64,000 bases of DNA from positions 4,774,001-4,838,000 of the forward strand of contig NZ_CP010979.1 in the NCBI RefSeq assembly GCF_000498395.2, in the 5' to 3' direction. Below, in pieces: positions 43,261 through 50,880 of the stretch (positions are counted from its first letter, which is position 1; every line of letters starts with the position of its first letter). A program made the position numbers and the translations under genes. The notes below the pieces were generated by a model. It was not told where the DNA came from and searched no databases. It saw only the letters and a list, made by a program, of their open reading frames with translations. This DNA comes from Pseudomonas putida S13.1.2. GTDB taxonomy: Bacteria > Pseudomonadota > Gammaproteobacteria > Pseudomonadales > Pseudomonadaceae.

Positions 43261-43535
43261 ATGACCAGGTCACGCAAGTAAGCCCAAGGGTAGATCCCGC
43301 GCTCATGCCCATCGCTGAACACCAGCTGCACGCCGTACCCCTGCGAGGTAATCCGCTCCACACGCACATCGTCGCGCACCAGGCTGATCGCACCCGACAG
43401 CCGCGCCGCACGGCATTGTGAACAAGGGCAGGCACCGCGTAAACGGGTATGGCTGAGGCTGTGTTCGCCGTCTTCCCATTGCAGTACCAACTGCCCTGGC
43501 CCGCGCAAGTTGCGAATAGCTTGCGGGGCGTTCAT
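43200..43535 (-). CDS. DUF971 (GBBH-like N-terminal domain) protein
   Basis: This small protein (111 residues) of the gamma-butyrobetaine hydroxylase-like N-terminal family (DUF971) has the expected core: LQWEDGEHSLSHTRLRGACPCSQC and YGVQLVFSDGHERGIYPWAYLRDL. The CPCSQCR cluster could bind metal. In other contexts such domains occur with Fe-S assembly or hydroxylase genes, but the role of the stand-alone form is not known. Its start overlaps the HEAT gene stop and its end overlaps atsC. Confidence 0.8.
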   Translation of the reverse strand: MNAPQAIRNLRGPGQLVLQWEDGEHSLSHTRLRGACPCSQCRAARLSGAISLVRDDVRVERITSQGYGVQLVFSDGHERGIYPWAYLRDLVIHNAISSGRSPSTRRTGGGR

Positions 43536-44500
43536 CAGGCAGCCCCGCGCAGTTGCGCCAGGGCAATCCGCACCGCCTTGCGCACCTCAGGGTCGCTGTC
43601 GGCCTCGGCGGCCTGCAGCACCGGCAAGGCACGCGCCCGGCCCAGCTCGCCCAGGGCCAGCGCCGCTTCCTTGCGCAGGTTGGCAATGCCATGGCCAAGC
43701 AACGCGCCAAGCGTGTCCAGTGCAGCGGCATAGCGCAGCCGACCCAGTGAGCGCGCTGCCCGCAGGCGTACCTGCCAGAAGTCATCGGCAAGGGCATCCA
43801 CCAGCGCCGGGCCTGCTTGGTCCTGACCGACTTTGCCTAACGTGGTGGCGGCCTCCTCGCGCACTTGCCAGGCCTGGTCAGTCAATGCCGCCACCAACGC
43901 AGGCAACACCGAGTTGTCGCGGGCAAGGCCCAGCGCGCCGATGGCCGCGCGGCGTACCTCGGTGTCCGGCTCGGCCTCGGCGAGCGCTGCCAACGCCCGC
44001 AACGCCGGCTGGTGCTTGAGCCAGCCCAGAATGCCCACTGCCTCACGCCGCACGGCGGCGTCGTCATCGGCCAGCGCCAGCAGCGCAGGTTCGGCAGCAT
44101 CCTCCAGGCGCAGCTCGCGCAAGGCACGCAGGGCACTGGCGCGGACGAAGGCATCGGCGTGTTTGGCCCACGGGAGGATCAGCTGGCCGGCCTCAAGGCT
44201 CTTGAGTTCGCTGAGGCTCTGCGCTGCTGCCAGCCGTACCGGCTCGGCGGCATCGGCCAGCGCAGCGCACAAGGCTTGCACAACTTCGGGTTCTTCCCAG
44301 GCCTCAAGCAGGCGCGCGGCCTCGGCACGCACCTCGTCGGCGGCGTCCACCAGCAGGGCATCGGTGAGCCAAGGCAAGCCATCCGGGTCTTCCAGGTCGG
44401 CCAGCTCGATCAGGGCGATGCGGCGCACGCCAGCATCGGTGGCATCAAGGCGAGGCAACAGGGCAAGGATGTCGGGGTTGTCGGTCGTTCGGTCAGTCAT
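43535..44500 (-). CDS. HEAT-repeat (PBS lyase-like) protein
   Basis: This protein of 321 residues is made almost entirely of about nine alpha-helical HEAT/PBS-lyase-like repeats of about 31 residues, with recurring VRxEAAxxLGxLG units (VRAEAARLLEAW, VRREAVGILGWL, VRRAAIGALGLA, VREEAATTLGKV, LRKEAALALGEL). Such solenoids are protein-binding scaffolds; some act in cofactor or Fe-S enzyme maturation. It is translationally coupled to the ATPase upstream and the DUF971 gene downstream, suggesting a joint accessory role for the operon's flavoprotein/ferredoxin, which is inference. Confidence 0.85.
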   Translation of the reverse strand: MTDRTTDNPDILALLPRLDATDAGVRRIALIELADLEDPDGLPWLTDALLVDAADEVRAEAARLLEAWEEPEVVQALCAALADAAEPVRLAAAQSLSELKSLEAGQLILPWAKHADAFVRASALRALRELRLEDAAEPALLALADDDAAVRREAVGILGWLKHQPALRALAALAEAEPDTEVRRAAIGALGLARDNSVLPALVAALTDQAWQVREEAATTLGKVGQDQAGPALVDALADDFWQVRLRAARSLGRLRYAAALDTLGALLGHGIANLRKEAALALGELGRARALPVLQAAEADSDPEVRKAVRIALAQLRGAA

Positions 44501-45348
44501 AGCGCGATCCGTAGCGGTGGGTGGTCAGTGTCCGGCAGGCCCAGCGGGGTCAGGCGCGGCAGTTCGCGGCCTTCCTCGTGGCGCAGCAACGCCAGGCAGT
44601 GACGCTTGAGGTGAGTGAATTCAGGGCTGGTCAGCAGGCTGGCGCGGCGTGGGCGCGCAAAGTCCAGGCGCAGGTCTTCGATAAAGCGACCAGGGCGCGG
44701 GCTCATCACCAGGATGCGGTCGGCGAGGAACAGCGCTTCGTCGATATCGTGGGTGACGAACACCACGGTGGTGCGGATGCTGGCCCAGATATCCAGCAAC
44801 AGCTCCTGCATGCGGGCACGGGTTTGCGCATCCAGTGCGCCGAAAGGTTCGTCCATCAGCAAGAGCCGTGGGCGGTTGATCAGCACCCGGGCGATTTCGG
44901 CCCGCTGCTGCATACCGCCGGACAGCTGGCTGGGCCAGCGCCCGGCAAAGTCGGCCAGCCCCACCAGTTGCAACATTTCACGTGCTTGCCGGTGACGTTC
45001 GGCGCGGCCCAGGCCCTGCATCTTCAGGCCGAAGGCCACGTTGTCGAGCACGCTACGCCAGGGCAGCAAGGTGTGGTGCTGGAACACCATGCCCCGCTGC
45101 GGTGACGGCCCGGCAACGGGCTGACCGTCCACCTTCAACTGGCCGCTGCTGGGCACCAGGTGCCCGGCCAGGGCGCCGAGCAACGTCGACTTGCCACAAC
45201 CGGAGGGGCCGAGGATGCAGACGAACTCGCCCGGCTCCACGGCAAAGTCCAGGCGCTGCACCGCCTCGAACGCCTCGCTGCCGTGCCCCAGGCGAATCGA
45301 CAGGCCACGACCATCGATACGCCCCGGCGCCTGTTGATAACTGTTCAT
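44497..45348 (-). CDS. SsuB/TauB-like ABC transporter ATP-binding protein
   Basis: This ATPase (283 residues from the ATG at 45348) has Walker A GPSGCGKST, signature LSGGMQQR, Walker B LLLMDEPFGALDAQT and H-loop VFVTHDIDEA. The reading frame continues upstream inside the permease gene but the ATGA overlap and family length support this start. It belongs to the nitrate/sulfonate/taurine importer class; substrate unknown. Confidence 0.9.
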   Translation of the reverse strand: MNSYQQAPGRIDGRGLSIRLGHGSEAFEAVQRLDFAVEPGEFVCILGPSGCGKSTLLGALAGHLVPSSGQLKVDGQPVAGPSPQRGMVFQHHTLLPWRSVLDNVAFGLKMQGLGRAERHRQAREMLQLVGLADFAGRWPSQLSGGMQQRAEIARVLINRPRLLLMDEPFGALDAQTRARMQELLLDIWASIRTTVVFVTHDIDEALFLADRILVMSPRPGRFIEDLRLDFARPRRASLLTSPEFTHLKRHCLALLRHEEGRELPRLTPLGLPDTDHPPLRIAL

Positions 45349-46130
45349 CAACTGGCCCTCCGCGTGCGGTACCACGGCGTGGCCAGCGCCCCCAGGCGCT
45401 TGACCAGGGCGCTGCTGCCCATGCCCAGCACGCCGATCAGCAGCATGCCGACGATGATGTCCGGGTAGTTTTGCAAGGTGTAGGACTCCCAGGTGTAGTA
45501 GCCGATGCCGAACTGCCCGGAAATCATCTCGGCAGTGACCAGGCAGAACCATGACGTTCCCATGCCGATGGCAAGGCCGGTGACGATGCTCGGCAACGCC
45601 CCAGGCAACACCACCTCGCGCAGGATCGCCCAGCGCCCGGCGCCGAGGCTGCGCGCCGATGCCACCAGGCGCGGGTCGACGGCCTCGACGCCGTGCACGG
45701 TGTTGAGCAGGATGGGGAACAACGCACCAGTGAAGGTGATGAACACCATCGACAGTTCCGACGACGGGAACATCAGGATCGCCAGCGGGATCCACGCCAC
45801 CGCCGGAATCGGCCGCAGCACTTCCAGCGGCGGCAGCAGGGTGTCTTCCGCCCATTTCGAGCGGCCGATCAGCAACCCCAGGGCCACGCCAACCAGTGCC
45901 GCAGTGGCATAACCGGCAAATACCCGCGACAGGCTGCTGCCCAGGTGCGCCAGCAGGGTGCTGGAGGTCAGCAACTGCCAGGCAGCGTCCAGCACCGCCT
46001 TGGGTGTGGGGACATAGGTGAACGTCAGCAGACCAAGGTCCAGTTTCACGTTTGCCGCCAGCTGCCAGAACAGCAGGCAGGCCAGCAGCGACGCCAGGCG
46101 CACCGGCCAGCGCTTGAGGTTGCGGGTCAT
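45348..46130 (-). CDS. SsuC/TauC-like ABC transporter permease
   Basis: This inner-membrane permease (260 residues) has six hydrophobic segments and an EAA-type loop (LVASARSLGAGRWAILREVVLPGALPSI). A GGGAGG ribosome site precedes the start. It lies 15 bp after the binding-protein gene and overlaps the ATPase gene by one base of the ATGA junction. Confidence 0.9.
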   Translation of the reverse strand: MTRNLKRWPVRLASLLACLLFWQLAANVKLDLGLLTFTYVPTPKAVLDAAWQLLTSSTLLAHLGSSLSRVFAGYATAALVGVALGLLIGRSKWAEDTLLPPLEVLRPIPAVAWIPLAILMFPSSELSMVFITFTGALFPILLNTVHGVEAVDPRLVASARSLGAGRWAILREVVLPGALPSIVTGLAIGMGTSWFCLVTAEMISGQFGIGYYTWESYTLQNYPDIIVGMLLIGVLGMGSSALVKRLGALATPWYRTRRAS

Positions 46131-46145
46131 GTCGGTGCCTCCCGG

Positions 46146-47552
46146 TCAGCGCTGGGCGACCAGCTTCTGGTTGGCGCTGACGAAGTCCAGCGCCTCGCCA
46201 CCATGGGCCTTGGCATACTGCTCGGCCTGGCCCTTGAGCAGGAACGCCGCCAGCTCGCCTTTACCGTTGCGCACGAACCAGGCCTGGTTGGCCAGCAACT
46301 TGATGCCGCTGTCGGCGGCCTGGGCGTAGATGGCGCGGATGTCCTTGCCCTCCTGCTCCAGCTGGGCCAAGGCACCAAGGGCGGCCTCCGGCGAAGCGTA
46401 GTGGCGGACCTTGTCTTCACCGCGCACCCAGATCTGCGCCAGGCGGCTGAAGTCGGTGATCGGTCTGCCGGTCAGCGCGTCATTGGCCTTGAGTGGCAGT
46501 GGGTCGTAGTCTTTCAGCGCCTTGTCGTAGTCCAGGCCAGCCTGTTTGAAGGCGGCACGGATGTACTGGTCGTCGATGAACTTGTCGGTGTCCAGGCCAC
46601 GGTCGGTCTTTTTCAGCAGCTCGAGCGTATCGATGGATGTAGCCACTGCCTGGCGGTATTCAGGCTTCCAGGTCAGGTCGCGGGTCTGCAGGCCGAGCGG
46701 GCCGTGGAACAGGTAATTGACCTCGGCTTCGATCCCCGTGACCTTCTCGATCAACTCGCTGTACTTCTCAGGCTGCGCAGCGATCAGGCGGTCGGCTTCA
46801 AGGCTGGCGCGCAGGTAGGCGGTGACCACTTCCGGGTACTTCTGCGCGTAGTCGGCATCGACCAAGGCACCATGGAAGGTCGGTGCGTTGGCCTGGGCAC
46901 CATCGTAGATCTTGCGGGCGAAGCCGCGGTTGGGGAACAACTCGGCGAACGGCACGAAGTCGGCGTGGGCTTCGATGCGGTTGCTGCGCAGGGCGGAGCC
47001 GGCGATTTCCGGCGCCTGGGCGATGATCCGCACATCCTTCTGCGGGTCCCAACCCTGAGCGGCGACGGCGCGCAACAGCATGCCGTGGGCAGTGGAGGCG
47101 AACGGCACGGAAATGGTCTTGCCCTTGAGCTCCGCCAGCGACTGCACGCTGGAGGCGGCGGGCACGACGATGCCGTTGCCGCTGCCATGCACGCTGCCCG
47201 ACAGCACACTGATGAACAGGCTGCGCTTGCCGGCATCCAGGTGCGCAACCCCGTTGAACGACCCCGGGAAGTCGGCCATGGCGCCGAAGTCGAGTTTGCC
47301 GGCGACCATTTCGTTGGTCAGCGGCGCACCGCTGGTGAAGTTCTTCCACTCGACCTGGTAGGTGGCGTCCTTGTACTTGCCGTCGTGCGGCAGGTACTTG
47401 TCCAGCAGGCCCAGCTCACGGATCAGCAGGCCACCGGTGGCGCAGTTGATGGTGGTGTCCTGGGTGCCGATGGCGATGCGGATGGTTTCGGCGCTGGCGT
47501 TCAGGCCAGTGAGCGCCAGCGCGAGGCCGGCCACGGTTGCAACAAGGCGCAT
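46146..47552 (-). CDS. NrtA/SsuA-like ABC transporter substrate-binding protein
   Basis: This periplasmic binding protein (468 residues from the ATG at 47552) is clearly longer than SsuA or TauA and resembles the NMT1/nitrate-binding size class. The signal peptide ends at NASA near residue 20. The core includes IRIAIGTQDTTINCATGG and TSGAPLTNEMVAGKLDFGAMADFPG. It has three internal methionines and one cysteine, so it is less sulfur-depleted than the organosulfur binding proteins nearby. Substrate unknown. Confidence 0.87.
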   Translation of the reverse strand: MRLVATVAGLALALTGLNASAETIRIAIGTQDTTINCATGGLLIRELGLLDKYLPHDGKYKDATYQVEWKNFTSGAPLTNEMVAGKLDFGAMADFPGSFNGVAHLDAGKRSLFISVLSGSVHGSGNGIVVPAASSVQSLAELKGKTISVPFASTAHGMLLRAVAAQGWDPQKDVRIIAQAPEIAGSALRSNRIEAHADFVPFAELFPNRGFARKIYDGAQANAPTFHGALVDADYAQKYPEVVTAYLRASLEADRLIAAQPEKYSELIEKVTGIEAEVNYLFHGPLGLQTRDLTWKPEYRQAVATSIDTLELLKKTDRGLDTDKFIDDQYIRAAFKQAGLDYDKALKDYDPLPLKANDALTGRPITDFSRLAQIWVRGEDKVRHYASPEAALGALAQLEQEGKDIRAIYAQAADSGIKLLANQAWFVRNGKGELAAFLLKGQAEQYAKAHGGEALDFVSANQKLVAQR

Positions 47553-47671
47553 GGGTGTTTCCCCTCGAATCGTTATAAGAGTTGGCGTCGTCTCCGCCTC
47601 CCGGCTTGGGTGGTGGGAAACGAGGGGCACAGCAGGAGGGCGTCCGGTGGTTCGCCGGATGGCAGGATGAA

Positions 47672-47917
47672 TCAGCGCAGCAGGTACGGGATGTCGACCT
47701 TCACCGCACCGGTGGGGCAGTCCTTCTCGCAGGGCATGCAGTACCAGCATTCGTCGAAAGCCATGTAGGCCTTCTGCGTGGCCGGGTTGATCGCCAGCAG
47801 GTCCATGGGGCAGACCTCGACGCACACGGTGCAGCCTTTTTCGGCGATGCATTTGTCTTCGTCGATGGTGACCGGGGCGCTGCTGCGAAAGAAGATTTCT
47901 TGCGGCTGGTAGGCCAT
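47672..47917 (-). CDS. AprB-like 2[4Fe-4S] ferredoxin
   Basis: This 81-residue ferredoxin has two four-cysteine clusters: C-x5-C-x2-C-x3-CP (CIAEKGCTVCVEVCP) and C-x2-C-x2-C-x3-CP (CWYCMPCEKDCP). The tryptophan between the cysteines of the second cluster and the order of motifs resemble the beta subunit of adenylylsulfate reductase (AprB), without its long C-terminal tail. It probably passes electrons to or from the flavoprotein encoded upstream. The frame runs upstream through a REP to 48079, but the ATG at 47917 is preceded by AGGA and gives the family start. Confidence 0.88.
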   Translation of the reverse strand: MAYQPQEIFFRSSAPVTIDEDKCIAEKGCTVCVEVCPMDLLAINPATQKAYMAFDECWYCMPCEKDCPTGAVKVDIPYLLR

Positions 47918-47971
47918 TTCACGGAGTCCTTGGGGCCTGTGGCCCTCGTTCTGTTTTTTGCAGAGGCTGAT

Positions 47972-48077
47972 GGCCCCATCGCCGGCAAGCCAGCTCCTAC
48001 AGGAGGGTGCAGACTTCACCGCCGATGCAGTACCTGTGGGAGCTGGCTTGCCGGCGATTGGGCTGCGAAGCGGCCCC
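47972..48077. repeat. CGCCGGCAAGCCAGC-type repeat between flavoprotein and ferredoxin genes
   Basis: Left arm GGCCCCATCGCCGGCAAGCC and right arm GGCTTGCCGGCGATTGGGCT, ending CGGCCCC, form an inverted pair. It fills the intergenic gap inside an otherwise tightly packed operon. Confidence 0.88.
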
Positions 48078-48079
48078 AT

Positions 48080-49804
48080 TCACGCTGCATCAGCCTTCAC
48101 TCGCAACCGGTCATAGGCGGTCTGCTCATCGGCATCCAGGGCGATCAGGTAGGGTTCGACGGCCTTCTTGAAACTGGTCATTTCACCGTTCTCGCCCTTT
48201 TTCAGGTGGCAATGGCAGTACCACTCGCCATCGTTGCGCTCAGGGAAGTCCACCCGGTGGTGGTACAGCCCCCAGCGGCTTTCCTCGCGGAACAGCGAGG
48301 CGCGCGCCGCCATCTCGGCGCAGTCGCGAATCACCGACACTTCCATCGCACGCATCAGTTCATGGGGGTTGCTGGCCTTCATCTGCTCAAGGTCACGCTC
48401 AATCTCGGCAAAGCGCGCCAGGCCGATCTCCATCTTCTTGGTCACCTTCGGCGGCTGCAGGTAGTCGTTGACCATGCGCCTGAGCTTGTACTCGACCTGG
48501 GCTGGCGGCAGACCATGCTCACGCTGCAGCGGGGCAAACACCCGCGCGCGCTCGCGTTCGACCTGTTCGGCATCGACCTCGGCGAGTTCGCGCCCGGCCA
48601 CGTAATGCGCGGCGTTCACACCGGCAAACCAGCCGTAGGTAAAGGCGCCCAGCATGTAGTTGTGCGGCACCGCAGCCATGTCGCCCGCGGCATACAGCCC
48701 TTTGACGCTGGTCTCGGCCTTTTCATTGACCCACACGCCCGACGCCGAATGCCCGGAGCAGAAACCGATCTCGGAGATATGCATCTCGACCATGTGCTGG
48801 CGGTAGTCGGTGCCACGCCCTGCGTGAAACTGGCCACGGCTGGGGCGCTCGTTACTGTGCAGGATCTCTTCGATGTTCTGGATGGTCTCTTCGGCCAGGT
48901 GGTCCAGTTTGAGGAACACCGGGCCATTGCCGCCTTCGAGCTCCTGGTGGAACTCCCACATCATCTGGCCGCTCCAGTAGTCGCACTCGATGAAGCGCTC
49001 ACCCTTGCTGTTGGCGGTGTACCCACCCAGCGGGCCGGTGACGTAGGCACAGGCCGGGCCGTTGTAGTCCTTGATCAGCGGGTTGATCTGGAAGCACTCG
49101 AGGTTGGCCAGCTCGGCGCCTGCATGGTAGGCCATGGCGTAGCCGTCACCGGCGTTGGTCGGGTTCTCGTAGGTACCCATCAAATAACCCGACGACGGCA
49201 GGCCCAGGCGCCCGGCGGCGCCGCAGGCAAGGATCACCGCCTTGGCCCGCACCACCCGAAACTCGCCGCTGCGGCAGTCGAAGCCCAACACACCCGCGGC
49301 GGCGCCTTCGCCATCGAGCAGCACACGGGTGCAGACCATGCGGTTGCTGATCTCCACCCGGGCACGCTTGAGCTGGCGGTACAACACCTTCTTGATGTCG
49401 TGGCCTTCGGGCATGGGCAGCACGTAGGCGCCCATGTGGTGAACCTTCTTCACCGCGTAGTCGCCCGTCTCGTCCTTCTCGAACTTCACGCCCCAGCGGT
49501 CGAGTTGCTCGATGGTTTCAAAACTGTGGGTTGCGTAGGCATGCACGGTGGCCTGGTTGACGATGCCGTCATTGGCCACGGTGATTTCCTTGGTGTACTG
49601 CTCGGGGGTGGCGTGGCCGGGGATGATGGCGTTGTTCAGCCCGTCCATGCCCATGCTGATGGCACCGCTGCGCTTGACGTTGGCCTTGTCCAGCAGCAGC
49701 ACGCGCAGGCTTTTGTCTTGCTCCTTGGCCTTGATCGCCGCCATCGGCCCGGCGGTGCCGCCACCGATGACGATGATGTCGTAGTCCTGGGTCTGGATGC
49801 TCAT
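48080..49804 (-). CDS. AprA/fumarate reductase-like FAD-dependent oxidoreductase
   Basis: This 574-residue flavoprotein belongs to the succinate dehydrogenase/fumarate reductase/adenylylsulfate reductase group. The FAD-binding motif is IIVIGGGTAGPMAAIKAKEQ at the N-terminus; KRSGAISMGMDGLNNAI and CSGHSASGVWV resemble AprA segments, the histidine of the latter matching the AprA active-site region. A second FAD contact is LYAAGDMA. With the adjacent AprB-like ferredoxin it probably forms an alpha-beta oxidoreductase. The AsfA-type desulfonation enzyme of P. putida S-313 is an alternative identity I cannot confirm. It is coupled to gntR upstream by ATGA. Confidence 0.85.
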   Translation of the reverse strand: MSIQTQDYDIIVIGGGTAGPMAAIKAKEQDKSLRVLLLDKANVKRSGAISMGMDGLNNAIIPGHATPEQYTKEITVANDGIVNQATVHAYATHSFETIEQLDRWGVKFEKDETGDYAVKKVHHMGAYVLPMPEGHDIKKVLYRQLKRARVEISNRMVCTRVLLDGEGAAAGVLGFDCRSGEFRVVRAKAVILACGAAGRLGLPSSGYLMGTYENPTNAGDGYAMAYHAGAELANLECFQINPLIKDYNGPACAYVTGPLGGYTANSKGERFIECDYWSGQMMWEFHQELEGGNGPVFLKLDHLAEETIQNIEEILHSNERPSRGQFHAGRGTDYRQHMVEMHISEIGFCSGHSASGVWVNEKAETSVKGLYAAGDMAAVPHNYMLGAFTYGWFAGVNAAHYVAGRELAEVDAEQVERERARVFAPLQREHGLPPAQVEYKLRRMVNDYLQPPKVTKKMEIGLARFAEIERDLEQMKASNPHELMRAMEVSVIRDCAEMAARASLFREESRWGLYHHRVDFPERNDGEWYCHCHLKKGENGEMTSFKKAVEPYLIALDADEQTAYDRLRVKADAA

Positions 49805-50550
49805 GCCTTGCCCCCTTTCTGGCGATCAATGCGCAGGCGGTACTGGAAGGCATCGCCGCGGTAGTAAAGGTGTTCGAAGTCCAGCGGCGTGCCATCGGCC
49901 GCATGGGTCAGGCGCTCGATGCGCATGATCGGCGAGCCTTCTTCTACATCCAGGGCCTGGGTCAGGTCGCTGTCGGCCAGTACCGCATCGATGGCCAGGT
50001 CGGCGTGGCCAAGGGCGATGCCGCAGTCGTTCTCCAGCAGCAGGAAGATGTCGCGGGTGACCAGGTCGGCCTTCTCCAGTTTTTCGCCGACGGCCTTGGG
50101 CAGCCAGGTCAGCTCCAGCGATACCGGCTCGCGGTTGATCAGCCGTACCCGGCGGATCTCGGTCACCAGGCTGCCCTCCTCGACCTGCAGCCGCGCGGCC
50201 ACCAAGGCATTGGCCGGGACATGGCGGAAGCTGCGCAGGCGGTTGATCACTTCGTAGCCCATCTGCGTCATCGACTCACCCAGGCCCTGCAAGGTACTGA
50301 CGTTCTGGAACGCCTTGGGCTTGGCGACGAACGTGCCTTTGCCGTGGATCTTGAAGATCAACCCTTCCTTCTGCAGGTCGCCCAGCGCCTGGCGCACGGT
50401 GATGCGGCTGACGTCGAAGGCCTTGCCCAGTTCGCTTTCCGAGGGCATGCGGCTATGCGGTGGATAACTACCGTCGAGGATGCGCTCGCGCAGCAGTTCC
50501 TTGAGCTGGGTATAGAGCGGTACCGGGGACAGGGGGAGCAGTTCGGCCAT
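49801..50550 (-). CDS. GntR-family (HutC-type) transcriptional regulator
   Basis: This regulator (249 residues) has an N-terminal winged helix-turn-helix (LYTQLKELLRERILDG, SESELGKAFDVSRITVRQALGDL) and a C-terminal UTRA ligand-binding domain. It is the first gene of the operon and its stop overlaps the flavoprotein start, so it controls its own operon. A perfect palindrome lies 23 bp upstream of the start. The ligand is unknown; UTRA domains bind sugars, histidine-pathway intermediates or phosphonates. Confidence 0.9.
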   Translation of the reverse strand: MAELLPLSPVPLYTQLKELLRERILDGSYPPHSRMPSESELGKAFDVSRITVRQALGDLQKEGLIFKIHGKGTFVAKPKAFQNVSTLQGLGESMTQMGYEVINRLRSFRHVPANALVAARLQVEEGSLVTEIRRVRLINREPVSLELTWLPKAVGEKLEKADLVTRDIFLLLENDCGIALGHADLAIDAVLADSDLTQALDVEEGSPIMRIERLTHAADGTPLDFEHLYYRGDAFQYRLRIDRQKGGKA

Positions 50551-50572
50551 GGGGTCTCTTCGCTGATCGATG

Positions 50573-50588
50573 ACTTGTTATAACAAGT
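50573..50588. promoter_or_regulatory. 16-bp perfect palindrome, probable GntR operator
   Basis: ACTTGTTATAACAAGT is perfectly self-complementary, with a GTTATAAC centre close to the GT-N-TA-N-AC pattern known for HutC-subfamily GntR regulators. It lies just upstream of the gntR gene, overlapping where its promoter should be, so autoregulation is likely. Confidence 0.7.
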
Positions 50589-50764
50589 TGTGACCAGAGG
50601 ATAGAGGGCATAAGAAGGGTGTGGGAAATATTGATATCGCATATGGATAGATAAATTTGCGCAGGCCAGCGGCCCGCAAACGCCGCCTGCGCAAAAAGAG
50701 GAAAAAGGCCACAGATCAAGGCGATGGACGTCAACGACACAGATGGGTATCATGCGTGCGCGTT

Positions 50765-50841
50765 GCACTCGTAGCTCAGCTGGATAGAGTACTGCCCTCC
50801 GAAGGCAGGGGTCGTGGGTTCGAATCCCGCCGAGTGCGCCA
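50765..50841 (+). tRNA. tRNA-Arg (anticodon CCG)
   Basis: This 77-nt tRNA folds with acceptor arm GCACTCG / CGAGTGC, D-arm GTAGCTCAGCTGGATAGAG, anticodon stem CTGCC / GGCAG around the loop CTCCGAA (anticodon CCG, reading CGG), TΨC arm GTTCGAATCC, and an encoded CCA end. Confidence 0.97.
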
Positions 50842-50845
50842 TATC

Positions 50846-50877
50846 AAAAAGCCCTGGGAAATCTCCCGGGGCTTTTT
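50846..50877. terminator. Bidirectional Rho-independent terminator
   Basis: AAAAAGCCC and GGGCTTTTT with inner TGGGA / TCCCG pairing form a hairpin flanked by A and T runs. It ends the tRNA transcript on the plus strand and the convergent hypothetical gene on the minus strand. Confidence 0.9.
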
Positions 50878-50880
50878 CGT

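Noticed and set aside
44497..45855. Extended 452-codon version of the ABC ATPase frame
   Set aside because: The upstream part overlaps the permease gene out of frame; the ATGA junction at 45348 gives the normal ATPase length.
44497..47552. Nitrate transporter nrtABC
   Set aside because: The binding protein resembles the NrtA size class, but no nitrate or nitrite reductase is nearby and the operon carries an AprAB-like enzyme; substrate left open.
46146..47852. Extended version of the binding-protein frame starting inside the ferredoxin gene
   Set aside because: A clean signal peptide begins at 47552, and the extension is the ferredoxin gene read in another frame.
4488..48077. Possible CRISPR array from recurring 20-40 bp palindromes
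   Set aside because: The repeats are dispersed singly or in inverted pairs in intergenic gaps, with no regular spacers and no cas genes; they fit REP/BIME elements.
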